Source: Notospermus geniculatus (lineage: Eukaryota > Nemertea > Pilidiophora > Heteronemertea > Lineidae). From it: DNA of 64,000 nucleotides. The stretch is taken from the NCBI GenBank assembly GCA_002633025.1, contig NMRB01001405.1:88780-152779 (forward strand), in the 5' to 3' direction. Below the pieces are notes generated by a model. It worked only from the letters and a program-made list of their open reading frames with translations. It had not been told where the DNA came from and did no database searches. Position numbers and translations under genes: made by a program. This document shows positions 11,687 through 23,112 of the stretch, piece by piece (position 1 is the first letter of the stretch; each line of letters starts with the position of its first letter).

Positions 11687-11965
11687 TATACACCTATGAT
11701 AAAAATTTGGAAGTGATCCAGTCATTAGTTCAGGAATTATTGCACTCTTCGTGTTTTTGGTTCCCACCACCTGGTGGCCAAGCTAAGAGACGAATCGGAC
11801 CGAAACTTGGTGTCATAGGTCATCTGACCTAGGGGTATATATGTACCAAGTTTCAGATCAATAGCTCCAGCGGTTACGAAACGTGCCCTGTTAACGGACG
11901 ACGACGACGGACCACGACAGACGACGGACGCTGACCCACGACAAGAGCTCACCCCAGGTGAGCTA

Positions 11966-12540
11966 AAAACCTATATTTTTGCAATAAAACTTAGTTTTAT
12001 GCTCATAAAACATAGTTTTTGTGCATAAAATATGGTACAAAAACTAATATTTTCTCCAAAAAACCTACTTTTTGTCGTAAACTTATATTTTTGCAATAAA
12101 ACCTGTTTTTTGCAATAAAACTAAGCTTTTTACGCTAAAATACAGTTTTTTAAATCATCAGCATAAAACATAGTTTTTGGTCTAAAAATGTTAGTTTTTA
12201 GGCAATAACTGCACAAAATAGCCAAGAAACCTATATTTATGCTTTAAAAACCTGGTTTTATGGAAAAAAAGTTAGTTTTTGTCAAAAAAAATATATTTTA
12301 TCCAAAAAATTGAAAATTAAACGAGACTTACCTGGAAGTTGAAGTTTGATTGAGATTCTACGAACCTTAAATAGGAAGGAGGACTAACATGAGATAGCAT
12401 GACACCGGTGAACGCTAGATGCACAGTGACCCGGAGTTAGACTGTGCTATCTCATGTTGGTCCGGATGACCTATTTAAGGTGAAGTAGAACTAAGTTTTA
12501 TAAGCATAAAACTAAGTTTTATTGCAAAAATATAGGTTTT
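11966..12540. mobile_element. AT-rich TIR element with internal satellite and hairpin
   Basis: AAAACCTATATTTTTGCAAT at the left is inverted at the right end (ATTGCAAAAATATAGGTTTT). Between them lies a degenerate tandem array of ATAAAACTTAGTTTTATGC-like units, then a long hairpin (12358-12489). It abuts the Helentron-like 3' end; the A-run is shared. Non-coding. Confidence 0.65.
12358..12489. ncRNA. Long near-perfect hairpin, possible small-RNA precursor
   Basis: The arms 12358-12400 and 12444-12489 pair over about 43 bases with a few mismatches; ACCTTAAATAGG pairs with CCTATTTAAGGT, and CATGAGATAGCA with TGCTATCTCATG. The loop is about 43 bases. The shape is like a long pre-miRNA or hairpin-siRNA precursor, but it lies within a transposon, so a processed function is inference only. 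Confidence 0.3.
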
Positions 12541-12565
12541 CGAATAACTGGACAATCCGCTTGCC

Positions 12566-13283
12566 ATAGTAACCCCATAGTAACCTACATGTTCCGGTAC
12601 TCAACTGATTGGCGATGACATCTTTGCGATATCTATGGTGTTGTTGAGTGAAGTTAAAAAGTATGTTGATATTTCGGTGCATTTCGAATAAACGTGCAAC
12701 ACTTTTGTTGCATTTCGAATAACGTGCCGACACTTTGACGGCCCTTGACGTGGTCCCTTCAAGTGATATCTGAGGACACCCTATATGTCGGTGTATACAT
12801 CGGATATAGACAAGTCTATACGTACTTCCCGAATTTGAGGATGAACTGTGGTACGTCTTTGATCTGTAGCTAGAATACATGAAGTAATAATTTGTGCCGT
12901 ATCTGTGTGATCTGAAATACGGAAAAGTGACATTATACGGTACGTAATGCATGTAATTGTTACTGTGGTCTTCCTTTTCGGTCAAATTGACTCCAGATTT
13001 CTCCAACAAACGTCATAAAAATGGAAATCATGGTAAGGAAGAACCGCCTGGGCGTCGTTGCGAGCGGTTGCACCAAAAGATATTCTACGGACTACAAGTA
13101 GTTTCTACGCGAAAGTTACTGGGTGTGATCAGTCTCCGGACTGAGGAAAGTCAATGTCTCGTCTCGGCGCCCTTGACGCAGTGCAACATGGTCAAAGTCG
13201 AACCGTCACTGCTCACAGCGCCTCCTAGTGGAGATTTGTCGGTTCCTCGTTGTCAACACCCCTCAAGGCGTTCTTTTCGCTCT
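12566..13283. other. Gene-less stretch
   Basis: A 165-codon open frame runs across 12512-13009 on the minus strand. It spans the end of the AT-rich transposon, has biased composition (S, Y, R) and no recognisable domain, so I do not call it a gene. Confidence 0.4.
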
Positions 13284-13423
13284 GGGGCCATATTTATGAA
13301 GCCTACGCAACTTTGCGTTCACGCAAATCTATTGTAAGGCAGTCAATGAACAATAGGGCATGTGCAGCCAAACAATAGATTTGCGTGAACGCAAAGTTGC
13401 GAAGGCTTCGTAAATCAGGCCCC
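13284..13423. repeat. Palindromic MITE
   Basis: GGGGCCATATTTATGAAGCC at the left pairs with the right arm ending in TCAGGCCCC. The inner arms share TTTGCGTTCACGCAAATCTA. About 140 bp, non-coding. Confidence 0.8.
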
Positions 13424-13658
13424 TGGTCTGTACGATCGCCAACCAAAGTCTACGATGAAGCATGTTCTGCAGAAGGTGGCGTGTTTTTTATAGAAAGAGT
13501 GTCCCTTCTTGAGTCTTTTCTAGAGTTTCAGATTGTAAAGTTCCACTTGAAAAAGACCCCGGTTGGGGCCGAAAATTCGTGAATTCTGGAGATTGACTTC
13601 TTGCTTATTATCATTTTGTGTGTCAATTTTGTGCTATTCTGTATCTTGTCCCTTCTAA

Positions 13659-14256
13659 CACTCTAAAAAATTTCTGATCGTACTGACAAGCTGGAACTCG
13701 TTCTCAGCCAAATGCTCACATTGACAGGGTCTATCTTGTCAGTTGACAAGTTTTGAACTTGTTATCCTCGAAAAAGAGACATCTTATCATTGAAATAAAT
13801 ACATCTTGTCATTCAGGCTAAGAAAATTAAAAAAATATGTGCCAAGAGACTGGTAGTTACAAGTCCTAACAACAAGTACATATAGCAGAAAACCCCACCT
13901 AATTTCTGAGCCTACGACGGGATTCGAACCTACGACCTATGAAACATACAAACTACTAGACATAACCCCTAAACCCATGCGGCTAATGAGGCACCGATGG
14001 TGACTGCAGGCTTAGAGTTTGAAATTGAGCGATGGATGTGAGGGAAGCGCAAGCGCAATAATGTCCTGCCACCTGCAACTTATCGTCATAACTAGAGATC
14101 TTGTCAACTGGACAAAGTGAACTCGTCACAGAGGTGTGCGATTCGCCATGACACGTAAACCGTGTCATGAATGAAGTACCGGTAACTGGTCAGACTGACT
14201 AAAGCATCTCGTCAATATTCGCAGACAAGTTGCGGCGACAAGAATTTTTAAGAGTG
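13659..14256. mobile_element. TIR element of ~600 bp carrying a tRNA-like sequence
   Basis: CACTCTAAAAAATTTCTG at the left and AGAATTTTTAAGAGTG at the right form imperfect terminal repeats. Short CTTGTC/GACAAG motifs are scattered inside. It encloses a tRNA-like stretch on the minus strand. Confidence 0.55.
13908..13992 (-). repeat. tRNA-like sequence (SINE-type pol III promoter)
   Basis: Read on the minus strand, a good B box (GGTTCGAATCCC) lies about 50 bases after an A-box-like TTAGCCGCATGGG. The arms do not fold into a convincing cloverleaf, so a SINE head or tRNA pseudogene is more likely than a working tRNA. Confidence 0.45.
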
Positions 14257-14426
14257 AACTCACCTGCCGGAGTAAGATGTGTAACGTGTGTAGCGAGATC
14301 CGCTCGTGTACCTTAACCCCCCATGGAAACCCCCGCGGAAGCCCCCGCGGAAACCACCCAATGCAGAAGCTAGAAAGAAGGTGGGAAATCGAAATAAAAA
14401 GGATATAAAGTTAGTGAACTGTCATA

Positions 14427-14682
14427 AGGGAGGTTTTGAAATCAAACGATAAACGTAAATGTTAACGACAACATTAGTGAGGTTAAGAAACCATACGTTA
14501 ACGCTGACGCTAACGTTATTGACATCATTTTGACGTCACATCGAATGAATCTGTTGTATTTCTCCGGGGAGTGACGTCATTTTGACGTAATTAGCGTTAG
14601 CGTTAGCGTTAACGTATGGTTTCTTAAACTCATATTTATTACCGAAAAAGTTTACGTTTATCGTTTGATATCTTAACCTCCG
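14427..14682. repeat. Nested foldback MITE, TA-flanked
   Basis: The outer arms contain GAGGTTTTGAAATCAAACGA and its inverse; the inner arms contain CCATACGTTAACGCT and its inverse. The inner pair looks like a second foldback inserted in the first. The same outer family occurs intact at 61516-61662. Confidence 0.7.
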
Positions 14683-14770
14683 TATTTACAACAACGTTGA
14701 CCACCGAGTTGCATCCATATAGATATCTGCAGTAGGCCTACGTAGAGGAGGTTGGCGCGTTCTGCCGTGG

Positions 14771-15615
14771 CAGGCTGTCAAGTGCTCCTAATTTTCCTAA
14801 AATTGCTAATTATTTTTTTAAGTTCCTAAAATATTCCTTATTTTGCCTCATTTTTGGCCGATTTTCCTAAAAAATCCTTATTTTCTCTTTTTGCTATGGG
14901 CGTCGAGTGCAAAGGCCAATGTCGATGTGTCGTTCATGATGTCTCCATGCAAACATCTACTGCCAAACCTGTTGATGACTGACCCATCAAGGGCTGATAC
15001 AGAGGGGGGTTGTGAGGGTTGGAACCCCCATCGGCGACCAAAGATATTTTTTTATTGCTAAACATCAAGCATTTTGCTTGTGGCGTAGCACTCGCCCGTG
15101 TCTCTGATGGTGACAGTCATTGCATCCATGTTTCGACGAAACTCTTTCCCTGGTTGGGACAACTGATGGCCTACTATATACTGGTACTGCATTGTGCACG
15201 TTTGCACTGTTTCGAAATGTTAAGAGGCATGGCATCTGACTGGCTGAGGGTGCCAGTAGAAACAGGAAGATTACACTGTTCAACAAAAGGTTTTGTAAGA
15301 CGTTCTCAACCTCAGATACCGGGAAATGGTGTCTAAGTGGTTCTAATTTTCAAAATTTTCCTGCGGGAGCTCCCCAGACCCCCGCCAAATCCGCGGCGGT
15401 GAGGCGTGCGCCTAGAGCGCACGCGATTCCAGGGGCCTCTACCTTTAGAATCCACCCCTCGACAGAAATCATGGGTCCGCCACTGCAAAATTAAGTGGAA
15501 AGTTCCTAAAATTTCCCCTAAATATTGATGGGAAAATTCCTAAATTTCCAAAAAATGAGTAAAAACGTTCCTAAAATTCCTCCTAAAAATTGATGAGAAC
15601 TCACTTGACAGCCTG
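14771..15615. mobile_element. TIR element of ~845 bp (CAGGCTGTCAAGTG)
   Basis: CAGGCTGTCAAGTG at 14771 is inverted at the end (CACTTGACAGCCTG). Subterminal TCCTAAAATTCCTAA motifs occur at both ends. The terminal CAGG resembles hAT-type ends, but I see no clean 8-bp duplication and no transposase. Confidence 0.55.
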
Positions 15616-16200
15616 TCGTGGGCCTGAATGCTCCATCTTCGTTCGGCAAGCCTTCAAATAACATAAAGGTCAAATTTAGGGTACCAACTCTGCCTGCGTG
15701 GTGGCGAAGGAGGGTTCGATAAAAAGTCCTTACCTGAACATAGTATCGGAATAATCCAACACCAAACGGTATATAACCAACGCCACTTCACGATGGCGAC
15801 CATCTTGTATAACAGTGCGCGATATCGTTGCCATAACGACGTGTTGCGTATGCCATTAACGCGAAAAAAACACAACCATTGATTGATAAAGAGCAAGTTT
15901 ATGATTGCAAATCAAACGCGCAGCGGTGATGCGAAGTTGGGAATCGAAAACAAAGATTTACATCTAGATTCATAGCTGGGTCTTCGTTTTATGGATGTTT
16001 GTCCTTTGGACTTCGTTTTATGGACACCCATGATATCAATCATGTCAATGTCACCTCTGGCTTTTACAGACGTCAAAACTCCTGACAGAAATTTATTATT
16101 AGGCCCTATTGTGGCTTCATGGCCGAGTGCGACTGGAACCCGAGGTTCAACTCTGTCGTGGCGAGTCGCACCCGATCTCCATGAATTCCTCGGGTAGCTA
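15616..16200. other. Gene-less stretch
   Basis: Nothing recognisable beyond short chance frames. Confidence 0.4.
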
Positions 16201-16214
16201 CTCTTTTGACGTTA

Positions 16215-16745
16215 TCAAGGATGAGCTTTCAGATTACGCAATGACCTTGAAGGTCAGAGGTCAAGGTCAAACAGTTCTAAAGTGCAAATCTGCTTGGAAT
16301 TTCAGGAGAAAACTAATTAGGAGCCTGAATTAATCATCCCCTATAGTTTAATCAAAGATCCTGTTCCAGTGAGGCAATACTTCTCAAGGTCGGACGTCAA
16401 GGTCACAGTCAACCGTCACAGATAACATGAAATAAGTCAGAAACTGTTGATAGTGGAAGTCTAAAACCTTCACCTACACCTACGTTATCAAGGATGAGCT
16501 TTCAGATTACGCAATAAATCGGAAAGCCGTCTCCGAATATTTCGCAAATTTTCGACCCCAATCAGGGTCTTCCTCAGGGGCTATGTAGAAGAGATCCCAG
16601 AGGTGATTACCCAATGACGCAATGACCTTTAAGGTCAGAGGTCAAGGTCAAGGTCAAACAGTTCTAAAATGCAAATCTACTCAGAATTTCAGGGGAAACT
16701 AATTAGAAGCATGCATCAAGTTATTGGTTCACGTAGTGACCGTTA
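16215..16745 (+). repeat. Dispersed GGTCAAGGTCA repeat, two units
   Basis: Unit 1 starts GTTATCAAGGATGAGCTTTC (about 16215) and unit 2 repeats it at about 16484. Both continue AATGACCTTGAAGGTCAGAG or close variants. The same unit is at about 5080. Unit 2 is interrupted by about 95 bases (16513-16612) flanked by ACGCAAT. Confidence 0.65.
16535..16590 (-). ncRNA. Possible hammerhead ribozyme core
   Basis: On the minus strand, CTGAGGA (fits CUGANGA) is followed by GACCC/GGGTC, which can form stem II, and then GAAA, then a short AAT/ATT pairing and TTC as a candidate cleavage site. This is the hammerhead order. Stem I is weak (two clear pairs), so activity is doubtful. Hammerheads are known in Penelope-like elements and retrozymes. 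Confidence 0.3.
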
Positions 16746-16764
16746 TTGAGAGGTTGAAGATTGG

Positions 16765-16810
16765 AAACCAACAGGAGGCCCATGGGCCTGGCGCTCAGCT
16801 GACATTTTGA
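16765..16810 (+). mobile_element. 5' end of a second Helentron-like family (GGCCCATGGGCC)
   Basis: ACAGGAGGCCCATGGGCCTG followed by GCGCTCAGCTGAC, as at 47578 and (inverted) 57350-57382. The 3' limit is not found here, so it is an isolated 5' fragment. Confidence 0.5.
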
Positions 16811-19049
16811 GGCCTAGGTTCGATGTAAGGCATGTTGGGAGTACTGCAGTGAATAGGAAGGGTTGTGACTGATGTCAAATTTCATTACCAACTGTTCAGG
16901 ATTGGATGGGATTAAGTTCGCTAATTACGAGGTTGCTATAACCAACGTATACTTTCTACCTCGTCCTACGGATAGTATACCGGGTGCGGAGCATGGAAAT
17001 TCGCACCGAATTCAATAATAAGCAAATACGTATCAAAGTTAAATAAAATTTCAGAATTTGAATTTATTGCAACATGCAAGAAATCAAGATTGATAACAAC
17101 GCTATCTGACTAATGCTCTAAAAGGATACCATAATTGTTCAATTTCGTACAAGTATATGCAATCAGAATCAAATGCGTTTTCATGCTATCCAAAGAAACT
17201 TCAAAATTGCATCATATTTTCACTACCATTCATATACAATGTAGAATACAGTCTCATGCAATCTGGAAACCTCGTCATGAAATCTGGAAATCTCATGAAA
17301 AATTGAAAAATTAGGGGAACAAGACTTTCTAGAGTGACTGTCCATGGAACTAGTTCAATAACAAGCCAGCCGGCCTTGGATGGGTCACGTGGGTGGATCG
17401 TCGTGAGTTGATGAAGGGATATAAGGAGTTAAAATGGGGGGGGGGGCACTTGACTGACCGATACAAGAGCTCACAATCCATACGGAACATCAGTTCCTTC
17501 TGCTTATATACCGTGGCATAACCACACAGGGATCTGACGCGAAAGTTGTAAACCCTCATCAGGATTGTTATTTGCATCGCACAAACACTCCAACAATCAG
17601 CCTCATAATGCCACGATGACCCAGTTTCGTGGTATACATTAGCCCCAACTATATATCTCCCTATCAGTCACTGGTAGGTCACTGGCATTTTTAGACTGGT
17701 CAAAGCAGACCCTACACCTGTCTTAGTGAACTTGGCGTTCATTGGAGGAAAATCCAAGGGATTGTTCATTTGTTCTGCCTGCCATAACCAACAATGCATC
17801 ACTAACAGCCCGATAAACTTATAATCACTGCCGCCATCATATCAGCATTGGTTTTACACAGGAAATGATTTTCGACTTCGTTTACTTACTAAACGAACTT
17901 AACTGCAGATGAGAAACGAAGTCGGTGAAGAGATTACTTGACTAAGACGATAGCCCCCATCTGGGTGCAATTTTGTGGTTCTTTGAAGGCACTAGCGTCC
18001 GCCAAACGTCCCAACATTTTTCCATCATCGACCACTCTTGGCCCACGCTAGTACACAAACATGTACGGTGATGCATAGCAAACCATGACCAACTGATCTT
18101 CATGAAACCGCCAAGGGAAACTGACAAAACCGTCTTTACTGCACTCACACTGAACGTTCTCAGCTCATTATCTGCTGGACACTAGAAAATGACCCACACA
18201 AACCATAACATCAAAAATGGATACAAATGGTCACTTTTTAAAGGCGTTATCTTTGCCAGCGGAAAAATCAAGGACGAAAATAATTGCTCACTATGATGCC
18301 CACGTGACACAATAGTGGGAGTTTGCCCGAATGTCTGTTCAAGGCGTTGAGGTCACGATGAACTTCCTCATTTCCAATACACATCCAGATATCCACTAAG
18401 CTAAATTCAACAACAAAAACATGTTCGTCCCTGTGGGAGAGCATTTAAACCAAGCAGATGATTCTTGCAACAACATGCGGATGATAGTGTTACAAGGACA
18501 TTTACCAAACACCAGAGAACGAAGAAGATCTGCGAACAAAGGACTCATTGCTAGATATACATGCAAAAACAACGGACTTAACAGGGATCTGATGGCCAAC
18601 TACAAGTAAATATTTATCTTGTGTTTGCTTTGCCGTTGTCACATCATTTTGATGGCATACGTTGAACTATCGACTTTTCTTTTCAATTTTGGGCGTATAC
18701 ATAGCGTATTCATAATGTAAAGGGTAACAGGACACTTACCAATCAATCGAAAGAAGAGGCAACGGATGCTGTTGTCGTTGATAAATACCATTTATTTAAA
18801 TATCCAATCCACGTCTGGGGCAAGTTTAAAATTCGAAGGACTTCCTGCCTAGTAAAAAGCATATGCTCGACTTCATTCATACTGCTACAAGGATTTACTT
18901 AATTTCGATGCAAATACAAAATGCTAAAAAGCATATGAAGGAAAACCTAAATTTTCCTTGCATTGTCTACAGTTTTATTCACGGGTACAAGTAAATGCTT
19001 AAATATCGGTAGTTAAAACAAATACTAGTTTTTATTCATATGACCCATT
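16811..19049. other. Gene-less stretch
   Basis: Includes a poly-G tract near 17439. No domain, exon structure or repeat family is recognised. Confidence 0.4.
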
Positions 19050-19723
19050 CTAGCATCCAATGGAACTACCTAGTATGTCACATTTTGGTATTTTCGAGAA
19101 AAATGGGTTTATATTTCCAGGTCCAATATTAAGAATTGGAATGACAACTTGGAAGAGTTTTGTTGTGGGAAACACTTCGAGGCCTGGGCCTAATTAATTG
19201 TTCTGAAGTACATTTTAAGATGTTTTAAAAAAAATGTTGTATAACAGGATGAAATGCGACTTGCTATGTTTTACCTCTGTTTTCATGCTGACTTTGCAAA
19301 GGTAAACACCTAGCAAGTCACAATTCTGATGCTTACTGATGTCCCTTGGAGTAATAAATGAGACAACTTGTAAATAGACGAATATAAAGTTTATTAATTT
19401 TAAAATTAAAACCATTTCGAACTTCGTAAACACTCCAGCACACTTCAGTGACTCACATGAGGTACAGAGGAAAAACATAGTAAGTAACATGTGCATATCA
19501 CTGAACAAAGCAGGCAAGTGTGCTCTTACTAGGTTTTACTTTGGGAAGCATTGACCGAGTGGTGCACTTACTATGCTTTACGTTTCTCATTCTGAGGCTT
19601 CGGCGCACATTTTGTAAACAGAAACTGTTTATTATGGTGAAAAAATACCTATGAAGTACGAATTTGGCCTTAACTCAGTTTTTCCAAAAATGTGACTTAC
19701 TAGGTAGTTCCATTGGACGCTAG
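19050..19723. mobile_element. TIR element of ~675 bp
   Basis: CTAGCATCCAATGGAACTAC at the left is inverted at the right (GTTCCATTGGACGCTAG). The pairing extends through ACCTAGTATGTCACATTTT. It is non-coding; an open frame on the minus strand inside it has no domain. Confidence 0.7.
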
Positions 19724-20844
19724 CATTGTCTATACATGCACTTCTCTGACAACTGCTTTGTAACATCATAATGGCTATTGTAATAAGTATTTCAACATCG
19801 CGATGAAATATAATTATATTGAATCGATTTTTGTGTGTATTTGTTCCAGTAAATGACGGTTCTCCACGTTTGTCGTAGTCTCACGCGGTCAGACTCTTAC
19901 ATTACCATTACAGAGTCTGACACCACTCGTGTATATTTTATGCACGGTCAATACATTGAGAGAGCTAGCCGCAGCCGCATTTACGCACTTTTTTTACTAA
20001 GTAGATCACGGGACGGGCACTTACGGGTCATGGGTCCACTCCAGTCAATATTTAGATGTCATTCGACTGTGATTTTGCCAGCAACATCACCCATTTTCTA
20101 CCCAAACATCATGTGACTGCTACATTATTGTCATTCATTCATAGCGCGTCGATTCGGCCTGTCGCAACGTTCTGCGACCAGTAAAGCGAGATTTCACGAG
20201 ATTTGGTCGAGTGGTGTCAGTCGCTCCGCGGGAAGCTACTCCAGCGCCGCGCGTGGCGACTGACTGAGTGAGTCTACGTTTGTCGACACTTCTTCGACGC
20301 ATAGGATCATTCAACAAAGGTATCAGTGCTAAGCATATATTTGAAAGATGATTTAGAACTAGAAATTGGCTTTGCAGCCAGTTTGAAGACCGCCACTGGA
20401 CACAAGGTTTCGACAGTCGGATTCCCACACCAGCGAGCTGTTTTAGGCGAAGTCGCAAAAAAACCATCAAATGATTACGGATTAACGAACTTGACCTGTG
20501 TTTTATATTGATCTAGATATCCTGTAAGTCAAAGCTGATGCGTCGCTTACTTTGCTTTTTTATCGATTGGAAACCAAATGTTGGTCACAGACATTCAGAG
20601 AAACTCAGTAAAACCAATGAAGACCGCCACCTATGAGGTGGTTGCGGTCTTAATAAGACCCCTTCATGTGAGGTGATACCGTCTCCCAGGCTTTCATACT
20701 ATACTAGTGATGATTATTTCTTCCTTCTCTTCAACTCACTGCGATGATTATTTCTTCCTTCTCTTCAACTCACTGCACCACGTCCAATATAGGCCTACTT
20801 GGAAACGATGGATGTTGCCAATAGAGTTGTTACCTATTCAGGAC
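19724..20844. other. Gene-less stretch with a 34-bp direct duplication
   Basis: GATGATTATTTCTTCCTTCT... (34 bases) occurs twice in tandem at 20709-20742 and 20743-20776. Otherwise nothing is recognised. Confidence 0.5.
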
Positions 20845-21425
20845 CAGGGTTTCCGCCAGAAATAAATGCATGGGGGGACTCCGGGCCGAAAGCCCCGAAA
20901 CGGCGTTTCCTGGCATCTGAGAGTGCCGATCATGCCCGATTTCAGGGACCCAAAATCATCATTTCACACGCTAAAAACTCAACAATCGCAACCAATTCAT
21001 AACAAAGCATAACCCAAATTTCATAATATGGCAAAGTTATGATGATATTTCATATCGGCTGAGAGGATTGTCGAGATTAATCCAACATAGATGCCACTGT
21101 CCATGCTGCATGTGAATGTTTATAGCTGAACTGCGCATGCGCCAAGGACCATCTTATTCAGCGTTTCACTCCATGTGCTCGATACGCATTTCTAGTATTT
21201 ACTTCCAATCGCAAAATGGTACTGATAATTATGAGAATAAAGACTCGTTCATCCCAAAACCAAACCTTGTCGTGTTTTTTTATTGATGTTAGATTTTGCC
21301 GTTTGATAATACTAGATTTTACCAGCAGACTGACTGACAGAGCCACTGCGCATGTGCACAAGGCGTCATGAAAAAATCTTCACATAATTTGCATGATAAT
21401 GCTTCCTGGAACCAGTCAGTAAACA

Positions 21426-21963
21426 ATGGATAAATTTCTAATTAAAAGGCCTAAATTAGCAAATAGACCGAGTACTAACAGTGTAGATCTAGAACAATCA
21501 AACTCAAGTCCAGCTACGGCAATTACAACGGGTGACTCGCCCGATCTAGCTGAAGTCACGCCCTCCACCATTCGCATTGACCTTGACCAGGACATTACCG
21601 ATGGGGAACGTCCTCCCTCCGCTGTTGTTCCCGCGAAAAGGAAGGCATCATCCGCGTCATCCCAGGCGAGGAATCTTAACTTTCGCCCCGAATGGAAACA
21701 CGCTGGTGATTCAAACGTAAAATCTTTTTTTCGTACGCGATTTTTACCCAAGCATAACTAATCGTGTTGACTATTTTTGCAGTTGTTTAGGCAAATAGAA
21801 GGGGTGACAGCTTATTATGTAATCACCCGTCACCCCTTCCATTTACCAGATGAACTGCGAATACGACAAGCACCATTAGTTATGCGTCAACGACTTCGCG
21901 TACGAATAAAATAATTTTGTGTTTGAATCACCAGCGTGGGAAAGATGAATATAAGTGGGTGAG
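21426..21963 (+). pseudogene. hAT-type transposase, first exon, interrupted by a MITE
   Basis: Starts at ATG 21426 (MDKFLIKRPKLA). The first ~90 residues are low-complexity, rich in S, P and T, with a basic patch, as in the N-terminal tails of ZMYM/TTF-type hAT proteins. Coding similarity stops at 21700, where a 236-bp palindromic MITE (21701-21936) is inserted. It resumes for 27 bases after the MITE and reaches a canonical donor (GAG/GTATGT). The MITE breaks the frame, so this copy is not translatable as it stands. Confidence 0.6.
21701..21936. mobile_element. 236-bp MITE inserted in the transposase exon
   Basis: CGCTGGTGATTCAAAC and its inverse GTTTGAATCACCAGCG form the ends; inner arms share GCATAACTAAT and GTACGCGA. 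Its removal leaves a continuous exon that ends at a donor. Confidence 0.75.
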
Positions 21964-22230
21964 GTATGTTGATCAGTCTTTCATTTCACCACTTCAATAG
22001 CGCATTTCCACGATTCCTGGCAGCCAAGAAGTACCCACGTGGCTCGTGCGATTCGGCGTCTGATTGGATGATTACTTTGAATGAACCTTGCATATCATTA
22101 GCGCGGTGCATTGTGGGCTACTACTTCACCATATTTGGAAGTTCGTAGTAAAATGACTGTAAACAATTTTTCCTGAGATGGAAACATTAGTTTTTATTCA
22201 TCCATTGATTTTTTGTTTGTTTTGTTTCAG

Positions 22231-22937
22231 GTATGATGAAAGTAGACATGGTTTGTTTTGCACCATTTGTGAAAAACATGCAGTACGGGATTCTGCAGCA
22301 TACAAGCGAAGCAAAGGAACATGGGTGGAAAATCCCATGACCAACTTTAAAAAAGCAAAGGAGAAACTTAAAGAGCATGAACATGGTGATAATCACAAGA
22401 CTGCTGTAGCCAAGAAATTGGCTGCCAAACAGGCTGGGGAAAAGGGGGATGTGGTCTCCATTGCTGCAGAGGGCCAGCTTGCAAATCGGGAAAGACAGAG
22501 AGCCAAGAATAGACAGATCATCAAAAAATTCTTGCGCACAACATATTACCTCTGCAAAACTAGGAGGCCAACATATGGGACTAATTTCTTGGACATTCTT
22601 AACCTTCAAATGGAGAATGGGCTGAATGACATTTCTGAGTGGTTGGACAATGCTGGCCAAAATGCGAACTACACCTCAAATATGATGATTGAAGAGTACA
22701 TTGTGTCTATCAACACCTGTGTTGGAAAGACCATTCTTGACTCTCTGATTTCTTCACCGGTCTTCAGCCTGATGCTTGATGAGAGCCAGGACATTGCAGT
22801 GGTGGAGGAATTAAGTGTGTGTGCAAGATGGATAGCAAATGGTCAACCAGAAGAACCCTTTTTGGGTATTATTGCCATGAATAGGACAGATGCTGCCAGC
22901 ATAACTAACAGGGCTGTGGATTTCCTGAAAAACAAAG
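22231..22937 (+). CDS. hAT-type transposase, second exon (copy 1)
   Basis: Opens after a strong acceptor (TTTTGTTTCAG) and closes at AAG/GTAAGG. It begins with a TTF/BED-like zinc finger: GLFCTICEKH, then H residues in KEHEHGDNH. The RNase H-like fold follows, with MLDESQDI as a likely catalytic-aspartate strand. The architecture matches hAT transposases of the ZMYM1/ZNF862-like group, which bind transposon ends and cut in the nucleus. The 3' ~470 bases of this exon are duplicated downstream (23817-24283). Confidence 0.7.
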
Positions 22938-23112
22938 GTAAGGGCATGTCTTCTGAGAGCAGCCAGTTGGTGGCCAATGTACATGAATGAAGTAGAATGA
23001 GACAGCAACTGCACTCGACATCAGTTTTTAAACTCGTCATACTAACTGGCAGTCACCTCCAGCTCTGTATGTCAGAGACTAAATCCACTCATAGAATTTC
23101 GTTTTCATACAG

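Larger units (their letters stand above)
8332..11967 (+). mobile_element. Helentron-like (HINE) repeat, copy 1
   Basis: Starts with the palindrome ATGGTCCATGGACCAT followed by GTGCTCACCTGG. Ends with a GACGACGAC-rich microsatellite and the hairpin AGCTCACCCCAGGTGAGCT, then AAAAA. GCTCACCTGG near the 5' end is the inverse of CCAGGTGAGC at the 3' end, so it has subterminal inverted repeats. The body is built of degenerate ~290-bp units containing TTTGACCTCTGTGACCT. Subterminal inverted repeats, a microsatellite and a 3' hairpin are known features of Helentron-derived elements. No Rep/helicase is present, so it is non-autonomous. It carries inserted mariner-type elements. Confidence 0.55.
8305..12565. 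repeat. Perfect 24-bp inverted repeat bracketing a repeat block
   Basis: GGCAAGCGGATTGTCCAGTT plus ATTC at 8305-8328 recurs as the exact reverse complement at 12542-12565. It abuts the 5' end of the Helentron-like copy on one side and the AT-rich element on the other. Confidence 0.7.

Noticed and set aside
12512-13009. 165-codon open frame on the minus strand
   Set aside because: It runs from unique DNA into a transposon end, is rich in S/Y/R and shows no domain or splice support.
21426-21751. Complementary 111-codon ORF on the minus strand
   Set aside because: Shadow of the transposase first exon; the plus-strand frame has the start, the splice context and the downstream partner exons.
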